Shown here: positions 25,163 through 32,373 of the stretch, one piece after another
How positions within the stretch are numbered: position 1 is the first letter of the stretch
Layout: the number at the start of each line of letters is the position of its first letter
Assembly (NCBI GenBank): GCA_016207665.1
Contig: JACQPG010000004.1
Coordinates: 1-41,001 of the forward strand
Length of the DNA: 41,001 nucleotides
Source: Elusimicrobiota bacterium
GTDB taxonomy: Bacteria > Elusimicrobiota > Elusimicrobia > UBA1565 > UBA9628
Reading direction: 5' to 3'
Notes under the pieces: generated by a model
Seen by the model: the letters and a program-made list of their open reading frames with translations, nothing else
Databases searched by the model: none
Told to the model about the DNA's origin: nothing
Program-made: the position numbers and the translations under genes

Positions 25163-26469
25163 CGCGGCGCCGGGTCGTCATCACGGGGTTGGGCGTGGTC
25201 TCCCCCAATGGAGTGGGGCTCAAGGCCTTTCGAGAGTCCCTCAAGGCGGGCCGCTCCGGCATCAGCTGGCATGAGGAGCTCAAGAAACTCAATTTCGCCG
25301 CGCAGATCGGCGGGGTTCCGCCTCTGGAGGAGGAGGAGGTCCTTAAGGTTATCCCGGAAAGCGATTATCACAAGCTTTCCGAGGCCATGGTCTACGCGGT
25401 CCTGGCCGCCGTCGAGTGCGCTCGCGACTCCGGGGTCCGCGTGGATCTGCTCAAGGGTTATAACCAGAGCCCCGTGCAATGGGACGCGGGAGCCTTTATC
25501 GGCTGCGGAATCGGCGGCATGGATACGATCTTCAATGAGCTGGGGCCTACGCTCTCCGAGGCGGAGCAGGCCGAGCCGGGACGAGGCACGCTCCCCATGG
25601 GCACGAATATAGTGCCCAAGGTGATGGGCAGCTCGGTCAGCGTGGCGGTCGGCAAATTCCTCGGCTTGGGAGCCCAGGTAAGCGCCAACAGTTCAGCCTG
25701 CAACACCGGCACCGAGGCCATCTTCGAGGGGTTCAAGCAGATACAGTTGGGCTATGCCGAGTCGATGTACGTGGGAGGCGCCGAAGGGACCCATTATGGG
25801 ATCTGGGCCGGCTTCGACGCGATGAGAGACGTGCTCTGCTCGCGCTATAACGAGGCGCCCGAGAAGGGCTCGCAACCGTTGGGGGCCGGCGCCTGCGGCT
25901 TCGTGCCGAGCGGAGGAGCCGGGGTGCTACGCCTGGAAAGCCTGGACTCGGCTCGAAAGCGAGGGGCCCGCATATTATGCGAGCTGGTCTCGGCCTATTG
26001 CAATTCCGGCGGCCAGAGGGACGGAGGCAGCATGACCTTCCCCAATCAGGAGGGGGTGATCCGCTGCATACGCAAGGTGCTCCAGGATTCGGGGGTGGAT
26101 CCAGGCAGGATCACGCTCATCAACGGGCACCTGACCTCCACCACGGCCGACCCGCGCGAGGTGGACAGCTGGATCAAGGCCCTCGGCCTGCCCTTGGACT
26201 GTTTTCCCGCGATCCAATCCACCAAATCGATGATCGGACATTCGCTTGGAGCCGCGGGAGCCTTGGAATCGGTGGCCGTGGTCGATCAGATCGCCAACGG
26301 CTACGTGCATCCCTCGATCAACAGCGAGAACGTGCATCCCCAGATCCAGAGCATCGCCGCGAGCATCCCCCGTCAGATGAGGCAGCTCGAGCTCGACTAC
26401 GTGATCAAGGCCTCATTCGGCTTTGGCGACGTCAACGGCTGCCTGCTCTTCAAGCGCTGGGAGAGTTAG
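25159..26469 (+). CDS. 3-oxoacyl-ACP synthase II-type enzyme (KAS II/FabF-like)
   Basis: 436 residues from ATG at 25159, overlapping the dehydratase stop (ATGA); the frame is open further upstream but that part is inside the FabZ gene. The Cys-His-His triad is C181 (NSSACNTGTEA), H324 (NGHLTSTTADP) and H361 (KSMIGHSLGAAGA) with K356. The first His motif reads NGHLTST instead of the usual NAHGTST, marking a divergent KAS subgroup. It elongates acyl-ACP with malonyl-ACP. Its 3' end overlaps the convergent membrane-protein gene by 20 bases. Confidence 0.88.
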   Translation: MTRRRVVITGLGVVSPNGVGLKAFRESLKAGRSGISWHEELKKLNFAAQIGGVPPLEEEEVLKVIPESDYHKLSEAMVYAVLAAVECARDSGVRVDLLKGYNQSPVQWDAGAFIGCGIGGMDTIFNELGPTLSEAEQAEPGRGTLPMGTNIVPKVMGSSVSVAVGKFLGLGAQVSANSSACNTGTEAIFEGFKQIQLGYAESMYVGGAEGTHYGIWAGFDAMRDVLCSRYNEAPEKGSQPLGAGACGFVPSGGAGVLRLESLDSARKRGARILCELVSAYCNSGGQRDGGSMTFPNQEGVIRCIRKVLQDSGVDPGRITLINGHLTSTTADPREVDSWIKALGLPLDCFPAIQSTKSMIGHSLGAAGALESVAVVDQIANGYVHPSINSENVHPQIQSIAASIPRQMRQLELDYVIKASFGFGDVNGCLLFKRWES

Positions 26470-26971
26470 CGGGAGGAGGAGGCTGTATGGCCGAAGCCGC
26501 CATCTTCCAAAGGCAGAATCCCGTGAAAGCGAGCATCAATAGGCCGAAATAGCCGAACACGTTCCTCAGGCGCACCGAGAGCTCGAAGCTGGCGCGGGAT
26601 TGGTCTCCCAAGAAGGACTTGACCGAGCGCAACATCTCTTTCTTGGCCTTGCGGTCCACGTTCGAGGCGCCCATGAGAATCGCATGCCGCTTGCCGTCCG
26701 CGCTCACAAGCACCGGCCGGCTCACCACCGCCCTGGACAAGCCCGAGCCTCTCCCTCCCGATGTCGCCAGCTTGGCCGCGCGCACATCCCTGACCTCCAG
26801 CTCACGCGTCCATAGGCCCAGGCCCAGCCGCTCCTTGATGAGGCAGTCGACCGTTCCGGAGGCTCTCTCGCAGCGCAGGGACAAGTCGCTCCAGCCCAGG
26901 AGGAACAGGGCGCCGAAGCCCGCCATGGCGGCCAGAAGCGCATAACCCGCCAGCCAAGATTTGATCGACAT
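26450..26971 (-). CDS. Small two-helix membrane protein of unknown function
   Basis: 173 residues from ATG at 26971. Another ATG at 26977 lies upstream of the predicted transcription start, so 26971 is preferred. One membrane helix lies near the N-terminus (SWLAGYALLAAMAGFGALFL) and one near the C-terminus (FGYFGLLMLAFTGFCLW); the middle (about 30-130) is mixed and basic, with a pair of cysteines (RCERASGTVDC). I do not recognise a family. It is monocistronic on the strand opposite to the fatty-acid genes and divergent from the 304-residue gene. Confidence 0.65.
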   Translation of the reverse strand: MSIKSWLAGYALLAAMAGFGALFLLGWSDLSLRCERASGTVDCLIKERLGLGLWTRELEVRDVRAAKLATSGGRGSGLSRAVVSRPVLVSADGKRHAILMGASNVDRKAKKEMLRSVKSFLGDQSRASFELSVRLRNVFGYFGLLMLAFTGFCLWKMAASAIQPPPPANSPSA

Positions 26972-26977
26972 TCCCAT

Positions 26978-27006
26978 AGTATGGGGCCGGCCGGCGCCCC
27001 TGTCAA
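26978..27006 (-). promoter_or_regulatory. Promoter of the small membrane protein, leaderless start
   Basis: Minus strand: TTGACA (27001-27006), exactly 17 bp, CATACT (26978-26983), then 6 bases to ATG at 26971. The transcript should start at that ATG, which decides between two in-frame starts. Confidence 0.6.
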
Positions 27007-27031
27007 GCAATGGAAGGGTCCGGCGCCTAAC

Positions 27032-27068
27032 TGCTATAATATCTCGTTTCCGCATCAGCGGAGTGGAG
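27032..27068 (+). promoter_or_regulatory. Extended -10 promoter and strong ribosome site of the 304-residue gene
   Basis: TGCTATAAT at 27032-27040 is followed by a leader of roughly 27 bases and GGAGG at 27064-27068, five bases before ATG at 27074. This is a clear example of a gene with a normal leader and Shine-Dalgarno sequence in this window. Confidence 0.6.
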
Positions 27069-27073
27069 GCGAT

Positions 27074-27988
27074 ATGGCATTCAAAAGAAGGGAAACGGTC
27101 GTTGAAGCCGTCGATTTGAACACCATCACCCCGGAAGACGCCGAGAAGCGCATCATCGCCGGAGTCAAGAAATACGCGACCAACGAGCCCAACTGGGTCA
27201 AGGCCGACGCCAACACCCCCTTCCTGGGCCATATCATCGGCATGGGCATAGAGTCGAGCAATCTGGCCGACATCACCATGTCTATCGAGCGGCAGTTCCT
27301 GACCAAGAAAACCCGGCGCGTGCCGGTCTCCGAGGGCAGCTCGGAGTTCCGGCTCGAGGACGGAGAGCTCGGAAAGCTTCGGATATTGGACGGCCAGGAC
27401 GCCACGGCCGCCACGCCCGGCCTCTCGATCAAGATGCTCATGGACCATGGCCATATGCCGCGCAACGAGGCCTATCTGGGCAAGGTCGTTTCCTTCGCCT
27501 ATATCGCGGCCATCGGCGACGGCTATCGCATGAACGACGCCTTGCGCAAGATGATCGCCAAGGTCGAGAAGCTCCCCGGAACGGAGCGCGAGGAAGCCGC
27601 CGCCAACCTCCGGTCCATGGTCGAGCAGGCCAAGAATTACGAGGCCGTGCTCTCGGACGCCGCGAAGCTGGCCGCGGCCAGGCAAAAGACCTTCGAGAAC
27701 GACAAGGCCGCCTATGAGGCCCTCAGCAAGGAGTTGGCGGTGGTGACGGACAAGCTCAAGGGCTTGTCCGCCTCCAATGATTCCGCTCAGCTTTCCCAAT
27801 TGCGCTCGGAGGAGGCCGAGATCCGGACCCGCCTCAAGATGAGCGCGGCCAAGCTGCGCGTCTCGCAGGAGGTGGCTTCGGCCGCGGGCCGGCGCACTCC
27901 CGTCGAAGAAGCCAAGGTCCAGGAGATACGCCGGCTGCTGTCGGATTCGATACAGGCGGCTTCGGCTCCCTTTGCTAACGCCGTCTGA
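27074..27988 (+). CDS. Unknown cytoplasmic protein with C-terminal coiled coil
   Basis: 304 residues from ATG at 27074 behind a GGAGG site. No signal peptide or membrane helix. The N-terminal half (about 1-165) is globular, starting MAFKRRETVVEAVDL and including GHIIGMGIESSNLAD and GHMPRNEAYLGKVVSFAY; the C-terminal half (about 165-295) is Ala/Lys/Glu-rich with heptad-like spacing, so a coiled coil is likely. I do not recognise a family. It overlaps the acyltransferase-PPTase gene by 17 bases, so it belongs to the fatty-acid operon and may be a scaffold or regulator; this is inference. Confidence 0.7.
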   Translation: MAFKRRETVVEAVDLNTITPEDAEKRIIAGVKKYATNEPNWVKADANTPFLGHIIGMGIESSNLADITMSIERQFLTKKTRRVPVSEGSSEFRLEDGELGKLRILDGQDATAATPGLSIKMLMDHGHMPRNEAYLGKVVSFAYIAAIGDGYRMNDALRKMIAKVEKLPGTEREEAAANLRSMVEQAKNYEAVLSDAAKLAAARQKTFENDKAAYEALSKELAVVTDKLKGLSASNDSAQLSQLRSEEAEIRTRLKMSAAKLRVSQEVASAAGRRTPVEEAKVQEIRRLLSDSIQAASAPFANAV

Positions 27989-29372
27989 GATTTCGGCGCT
28001 AAGACGTCAGAGCCTCATTAGCGCCCTTTTCTCCCTACCGGTCTGCGCCCTGCTGTTCTTGGCCAGCCGCCTCTATTTCCGCTACCGTTTCAAGGATCTG
28101 GCGGCCTTCCGCCGCCAAGTCTGGGCGGAGTTGGACGCCAGCCCCGGTCCCGTCATCTGGGCCGCCAATCATCTGACGCTGATTGATTCTTTTCTGGTCT
28201 TCCTCGCCATATTCCCCTGGAACCGGGTCTGGCATTGGCGCCGCATCCCCTGGTCGACGCCCGAGTACCGCAACTATTACCAGCTGGGCGGTCCCATCCA
28301 AAGCCGAGCCATCCGGATTTTGATGTATCTCTGCCGCTGCATACCCTTCTTGCGCGAGGGCGAGGACGAGGCCGCCGTCAGCTGGCGCGAAAGGGCTTTC
28401 CAGAAATGCCTCTGGATATTGAACCGCGGTGGAACCGTGTTCGTCTATCCGGAAGCCGGTCGTTCCCGCTCCGGCTGGTTCGAGTCCCGCAAACCCAAGG
28501 ATTTCCTGGGCAGGCTTGCCCTTGCCGCGCCCTCTGCCAGGTTCCTATGCGTTTATCTGCGCGGCGATCATCAGCTCTATACCACGGTCGCCCCCATCAA
28601 GAGGGAGAGCTACCGGATGCATGCCCGGATCGTTCCGGCGGTGGAACCCGGCGAGACACATCCCAGAGCGGTCTCCCAGAGGCTCTTCAACATACTCGGA
28701 GAGCTGCAAGAGCGCTGGTTCGCTCAATGGATCGGACCTAAAAACTGCGCCGGCAATGACCTCATCGACCTGGGCTCGCCCGGATCCCGGGAGCACTTCC
28801 CCCCCGAGCGCGAGGAGCCGGATTGGGAATGGATCGACAGGCATCTGACCGGAAAGGAATCCGACTACCTCCGTTCCCAGGCCCCGGAAAGCCTCATGAA
28901 AACCTTCTGGAAATTCTTCACCGGCAAGGAGGCCGCTCACAAGGCTTTGGCTCGCTCAGGCATCAAGACCCCCGTAGGAGCCTTCAAGCACATCGAGATC
29001 GACCTGTTCCGCCGCAAGGCCGTGCACCTTCCCACCGGCTGCCAGGTCGACATCGCCTTCACCCCCGAGGGCGAGGATGTCGTGCATTGCCTCGCGGTTC
29101 TCAGGGGCGGTTATATCGGCGACGAGGAGACTGCCGGCGACGTGCTCTGGAAAGTGGAGCCAGTCCCCGACGGTGTCTCCCCCTCCGAGTTCGCGCGCGA
29201 GCGCTGCCTGCGCTTCATCGCCGACTCCTCCGATGAGATAGACGAGGCTTCGCTGGCTTTCAGCGTCGAGGAGGAGGCTCCCGTGGTGCTGCGCTCGGGG
29301 CGGCCGCAGGATTGGGGAGTTTCCTTGTCCCACTCCGGCCGCTACGCGGCCTTCAGCTTCATGATCTCATGA
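27972..29372 (+). CDS. Fusion: PlsC-type acyltransferase + AcpS-type 4'-phosphopantetheinyl transferase
   Basis: 466 residues from TTG at 27972, the only recognised start in the region. A hydrophobic segment (about 15-35) precedes a lysophospholipid-acyltransferase domain with NHLTLID (H67, D72) and PEAGRS in place of the common PEGTRS. The C-terminal part (about 280-466) has WKFFTGKEAAHKAL (K319, E320, K324), EIDLFRRKAVHLPTG and VSLSHSGRYAAFSF (H454), in AcpS-like order. It should therefore both activate a carrier protein and transfer an acyl chain. The next gene overlaps it by 4 bases (ATGA). Each domain call is good; the joint role is inferred. Confidence 0.8.
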   Translation: MLTPSEISALRRQSLISALFSLPVCALLFLASRLYFRYRFKDLAAFRRQVWAELDASPGPVIWAANHLTLIDSFLVFLAIFPWNRVWHWRRIPWSTPEYRNYYQLGGPIQSRAIRILMYLCRCIPFLREGEDEAAVSWRERAFQKCLWILNRGGTVFVYPEAGRSRSGWFESRKPKDFLGRLALAAPSARFLCVYLRGDHQLYTTVAPIKRESYRMHARIVPAVEPGETHPRAVSQRLFNILGELQERWFAQWIGPKNCAGNDLIDLGSPGSREHFPPEREEPDWEWIDRHLTGKESDYLRSQAPESLMKTFWKFFTGKEAAHKALARSGIKTPVGAFKHIEIDLFRRKAVHLPTGCQVDIAFTPEGEDVVHCLAVLRGGYIGDEETAGDVLWKVEPVPDGVSPSEFARERCLRFIADSSDEIDEASLAFSVEEEAPVVLRSGRPQDWGVSLSHSGRYAAFSFMIS

Positions 29373-30319
29373 GAAAATATTGCGTGATGTTCGCCGGACA
29401 ATCCGTCCAGGAAGAAGGGATGTGCCGGGAGCTTTGGAAGCTCAAGCCTGCCCGCGAAATATTGGAGAGGCTCAAGCCTTCCCTGGGCGAGGACCTCGAA
29501 TATATCACCACCGGGATGCCGGCAGACCAGCTCGCCTTGACCTTCAACGCCCAGAGAGCGATACACGCCCATCATCTCGGCCATTGGTTCGCCTTCAAGG
29601 CCTTGCATCCGGAGCTTGAGCTCGACGGCGCCATAGGCCATTCCATGGGCGTGGTCGCGGCGCTGGTCGCGGCCGAAGCCATGTCGGTCGAGGATTCCGG
29701 AGCCTTCATCCGGGCTCGAGCCCAGGCCTTCTACGACATCTGCAAGGGCTTCTCCGAGCCCATGGGCCTGGCCGCGGTCTCGACCGATTTCCTCGAGGAT
29801 GCCGTGGCCAGGATCGAAAGCGTGCCGGGCGTCTCTCTGGCCCTGCATAACACCATTGGGCGGGGAACAGCGGGTGGAAGGATGGCCGACCTGGAGGCTT
29901 TGGCGAGCAAGATCGAGCAAGAAGGCTGGTCCATCAAGCTCAAGATACTTCGCGTAGAGGGTCCCTATCACACGGCGGCGTTTTCCCCCTGCAAGCCGGC
30001 CCTGGCCAAAGCGCTCGAGCGCGTCGCCATCCAAGCGCCCCGGGTGCCGGTGTTCATGGGAAGCTCAGGGAAGGCCGAAACCGAGCCGGCTCGCATTCGC
30101 GAGCTGCTCGTGCGCCAGGCGGACGCTCTGGAGCGCCATTTCGAGGCGGTGTGGGCGGCCTATGATCATGGCTGCCGCCATTTTTTGGAGGTGGCGCATA
30201 AGCCGCAGCCGGTGAAGTGGATCCCGGACCAGCTCCAGGACGAGGACGGCAACGTTCTTGCCGATACGACCGCCCTGGCGCTGGAGACCGCGCAGCTCGA
30301 TTCGCCCCTGCCTCTCTAA
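29369..30319 (+). CDS. fabD: Malonyl-CoA:ACP transacylase-like protein (FabD family)
   Basis: 316 residues from ATG at 29369, overlapping the previous stop (ATGA). Family marks are FAGQ near the N-terminus, the nucleophile S92 in GHSMGVVAALVAAEAM and the general base H201 in GPYHTAAF. The sequence differs from housekeeping FabD (for example IGHSMG and GPYH rather than GHSLG and GPFHS), so another acyl unit is possible. It loads the extender onto the carrier protein for the KAS enzymes. It ends the island and overlaps the convergent queC-like stop. Confidence 0.85.
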   Translation: MRKYCVMFAGQSVQEEGMCRELWKLKPAREILERLKPSLGEDLEYITTGMPADQLALTFNAQRAIHAHHLGHWFAFKALHPELELDGAIGHSMGVVAALVAAEAMSVEDSGAFIRARAQAFYDICKGFSEPMGLAAVSTDFLEDAVARIESVPGVSLALHNTIGRGTAGGRMADLEALASKIEQEGWSIKLKILRVEGPYHTAAFSPCKPALAKALERVAIQAPRVPVFMGSSGKAETEPARIRELLVRQADALERHFEAVWAAYDHGCRHFLEVAHKPQPVKWIPDQLQDEDGNVLADTTALALETAQLDSPLPL

Positions 30320-30960
30320 GCGCTCCGGGACAGCCGGTCGAGTATCTCCAGGGCCTCATCGCGCTCCCCGCATTTGCTGCAGACCCCGCAATGGGCCAAA
30401 CCCTTGGGGTTGAGGCAGGAGAATGAAAGCCTCAAGGGAAGGTCCCGGCCGCGATGGAGAACCGCCCTCTTGGAAAGCCGCCGGTAAGGAGCTCGCACCT
30501 CGACCGCGCGTCCCAATGCCCGCCCCATCACACGCGACATGGAACGTATGAAGGCAGGAGTGGCATCAGGGAACGGGTTGCCCTTGAGCGAGCCTATGGC
30601 GATGCGGTGAAGGCCTTTCTGGGCGCAGTAGATCCCGGCCAAGGAAAGAAGCACGAGATTGCGCCCGGGAAGATAGATGGTCTCCCACGCGGCGTCCGCC
30701 GCGGGCACCCGGCGCCTGTCCAGGCTCCAATGGGAGCGCAACAACGGCCTCATCGGCGCCTCAGCCACCACGAGAGGCTCCCGACACCTGCGGGGAAGAG
30801 CCTTCAGATAGCGCCTGAGCCAATGCAGCTCCGCGTCCTCCCAGGAGTAGCCGCAACGCACGTACAGCGGAAAGACGCGCTGCCCGCGGCGCAGCAGCTC
30901 TCCCAGCAAAACGCAGCTATCGAAGCCGCCGCTGGCCAAAACGCATATCCCTCGGGACAT
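30316..30960 (-). CDS. queC: QueC-like 7-cyano-7-deazaguanine synthase
   Basis: 214 residues. The PP-loop ATP-pyrophosphatase motif is SGGFDSC (residues 10-16). The C-terminal zinc site is SFSCLNPKGLAHCGVCSKC, the C...CxxCxxC arrangement of QueC. It would convert carboxydeazaguanine to preQ0 for queuosine or related modified bases. Other queuosine genes are absent nearby. The ATG at 30960 lies 8 bases after a TATAAT, so it heads its own leaderless transcript, divergent from the aminotransferase operon. It could also be a QueC-like paralogue used for another deazapurine. Confidence 0.75.
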   Translation of the reverse strand: MSRGICVLASGGFDSCVLLGELLRRGQRVFPLYVRCGYSWEDAELHWLRRYLKALPRRCREPLVVAEAPMRPLLRSHWSLDRRRVPAADAAWETIYLPGRNLVLLSLAGIYCAQKGLHRIAIGSLKGNPFPDATPAFIRSMSRVMGRALGRAVEVRAPYRRLSKRAVLHRGRDLPLRLSFSCLNPKGLAHCGVCSKCGERDEALEILDRLSRSA

Positions 30961-30968
30961 GTGGCCGC

Positions 30969-31002
30969 ATTATACCGCAAGCCCCGCGGGCCTTGCTATA
31001 AT
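30969..31002. promoter_or_regulatory. Back-to-back promoters of queC-like and aminotransferase genes with dyad
   Basis: Minus strand TATAAT at 30969-30974 lies 8 bases before the queC ATG. Plus strand TGCTATAAT at 30994-31002 ends 6 bases before GTG 31009. Between them is a 20-base imperfect dyad, 30977-30996, with 9 of 10 pairs matching, a possible operator controlling both directions. Confidence 0.55.
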
Positions 31003-31008
31003 CCCAGG

Positions 31009-32373
31009 GTGGGCCGCTATCCCCAGACATCGGTGTTCTACCGTTCGCTCAATGAGGAGCTGCCCTGCATCGTGCGCGGCGAGGGTTGCTGGCTCTATGA
31101 CGATCAAGGGCGCAAATACCTGGATGCCTGCGGCGGGGCCTTCGCCGTCAACCTAGGCCACGGCATCGCGGAGCTGGCCGAGGCGGTCGCCGAGCAGCTC
31201 TCGCAAGTGGCCTATGTCAACGGCACGGCCTTCACCCACCCGGCGGCGGAAGGACTGGCCGCGGAGCTGGCGCGGCTGGCTCCCAAGGGCTTGGATAAGT
31301 GCTATTTCTTGTCCAGCGGCTCCGAGGCGGTCGAGGCCGCGCTCAAGCTCGCGCGCCAATATTGGGTCGAGTCGGGCCGCCCTTCGAAGCACAAGATCAT
31401 TTCCCTCTCGCCCGGCTATCACGGCAACACCCTGCTCGCTCTTTCCGTCTCCGCCCGCGGGCATTATCAGAAGCTCTTCGCCCCCTGGCTGGTCAAGACC
31501 TCGACGATCCCCGCGCCTTATCCTTATCGCTGCGCCTGCCACGGCGACGGCGCTTGCGCCCGCTGCGGCGCGAGCGCCTTGGAGGAGGCCCTCCGGCGGG
31601 AAGGTGCCGAAAACGTCGCGGCCTTCATCGCCGAGCCCGTGGGAGGCTCGTCCACGGGCGCTTCGATGGCGGGCAGGGACTATTTCAGGCGCATCCGCGA
31701 GATCTGCGACAACAACGAGGTGCTTTTCATCGCCGACGAGGTGCTTTCGGGCGCCGGCCGCACCGGCCGCTGGCTGGCCCTGGAGCATTTCGGGGTCGCT
31801 CCGGACATCATCACCATGGGCAAGGGGATCAGCGGGGGCTATGTGCCCCTTTCGGCGATGATCGCCTCGACCCGCCTCATCGACGTGATCGCCAAGGGAA
31901 GCGGCTCGCTCAAGCACGCCCAGACCTTTTCCCACGCTCCCAGCCTTTGCTCCGCCGGGCTGGCCGCGCTTCGGTATATGCAAAAGAACAAGCTGGTCGA
32001 ACGCGCGGCCTCCATGGGCGCCGTCCTGCAAAAGAAGCTCTCCGCGCTGCGAGCGCTGCCCTCGGTGGGCGACGTGCGCGGCATCGGCATGTTGGCCGCC
32101 GTGGAGTTCGTCGAAGACAAGGCGAGCAAGAGGCCCTTCGCCAGGAGCCGGCGTTTCGCCGAGAGCTTCGTTTCCCACGCCAAGGAGCTGGGCCTGGTAT
32201 TGTGGCCCAATGTCGGGCAGGCCGACGGAGAAAACGGCGACTTGATCATGATCGCCCCCCCTTTCATCATCGCGGAAAACGAAATGGACCAGCTGGTCAC
32301 GCTGCTCCAAAAGACTTTGGAACGGACGCTCGATAAGATATCGTCTCAAGCCGCCGGAGGAAAAATATCATGA
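31009..32373 (+). CDS. Class III PLP-dependent aminotransferase
   Basis: 454 residues from GTG at 31009. The frame is open to 30454, but that stretch is antisense to queC and lies upstream of the promoter. The fold-type I features are SGSEAVEAALKLAR, GYHGNTL, the cofactor Asp in FIADEVLSGAGRTG and the PLP lysine K272 in MGKGISGGY. Residues 175-186 carry a Cys-rich insert, CACHGDGACARC, also seen in several relatives in some form. Substrate is unclear; omega-amino acids, ornithine or lysine are possible. It overlaps the aldehyde dehydrogenase gene (ATGA), which suggests its product semialdehyde is oxidised next. Confidence 0.85.
   Translation: MGRYPQTSVFYRSLNEELPCIVRGEGCWLYDDQGRKYLDACGGAFAVNLGHGIAELAEAVAEQLSQVAYVNGTAFTHPAAEGLAAELARLAPKGLDKCYFLSSGSEAVEAALKLARQYWVESGRPSKHKIISLSPGYHGNTLLALSVSARGHYQKLFAPWLVKTSTIPAPYPYRCACHGDGACARCGASALEEALRREGAENVAAFIAEPVGGSSTGASMAGRDYFRRIREICDNNEVLFIADEVLSGAGRTGRWLALEHFGVAPDIITMGKGISGGYVPLSAMIASTRLIDVIAKGSGSLKHAQTFSHAPSLCSAGLAALRYMQKNKLVERAASMGAVLQKKLSALRALPSVGDVRGIGMLAAVEFVEDKASKRPFARSRRFAESFVSHAKELGLVLWPNVGQADGENGDLIMIAPPFIIAENEMDQLVTLLQKTLERTLDKISSQAAGGKIS

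Noticed and set aside
27972-29372. Circularly permuted Sfp-type PPTase
   Set aside because: The KEA motif comes before the SHS motif, as in AcpS, so no permutation is needed.
20882-30319. Acyl carrier protein gene hidden in the fatty-acid island
   Set aside because: No DSL-type serine motif was found in open frames or gaps. The gene must lie outside the window.
30454-31008. N-terminal extension of the first aminotransferase
   Set aside because: It is antisense to the queC-like gene and upstream of a good promoter. Homology begins after GTG 31009.
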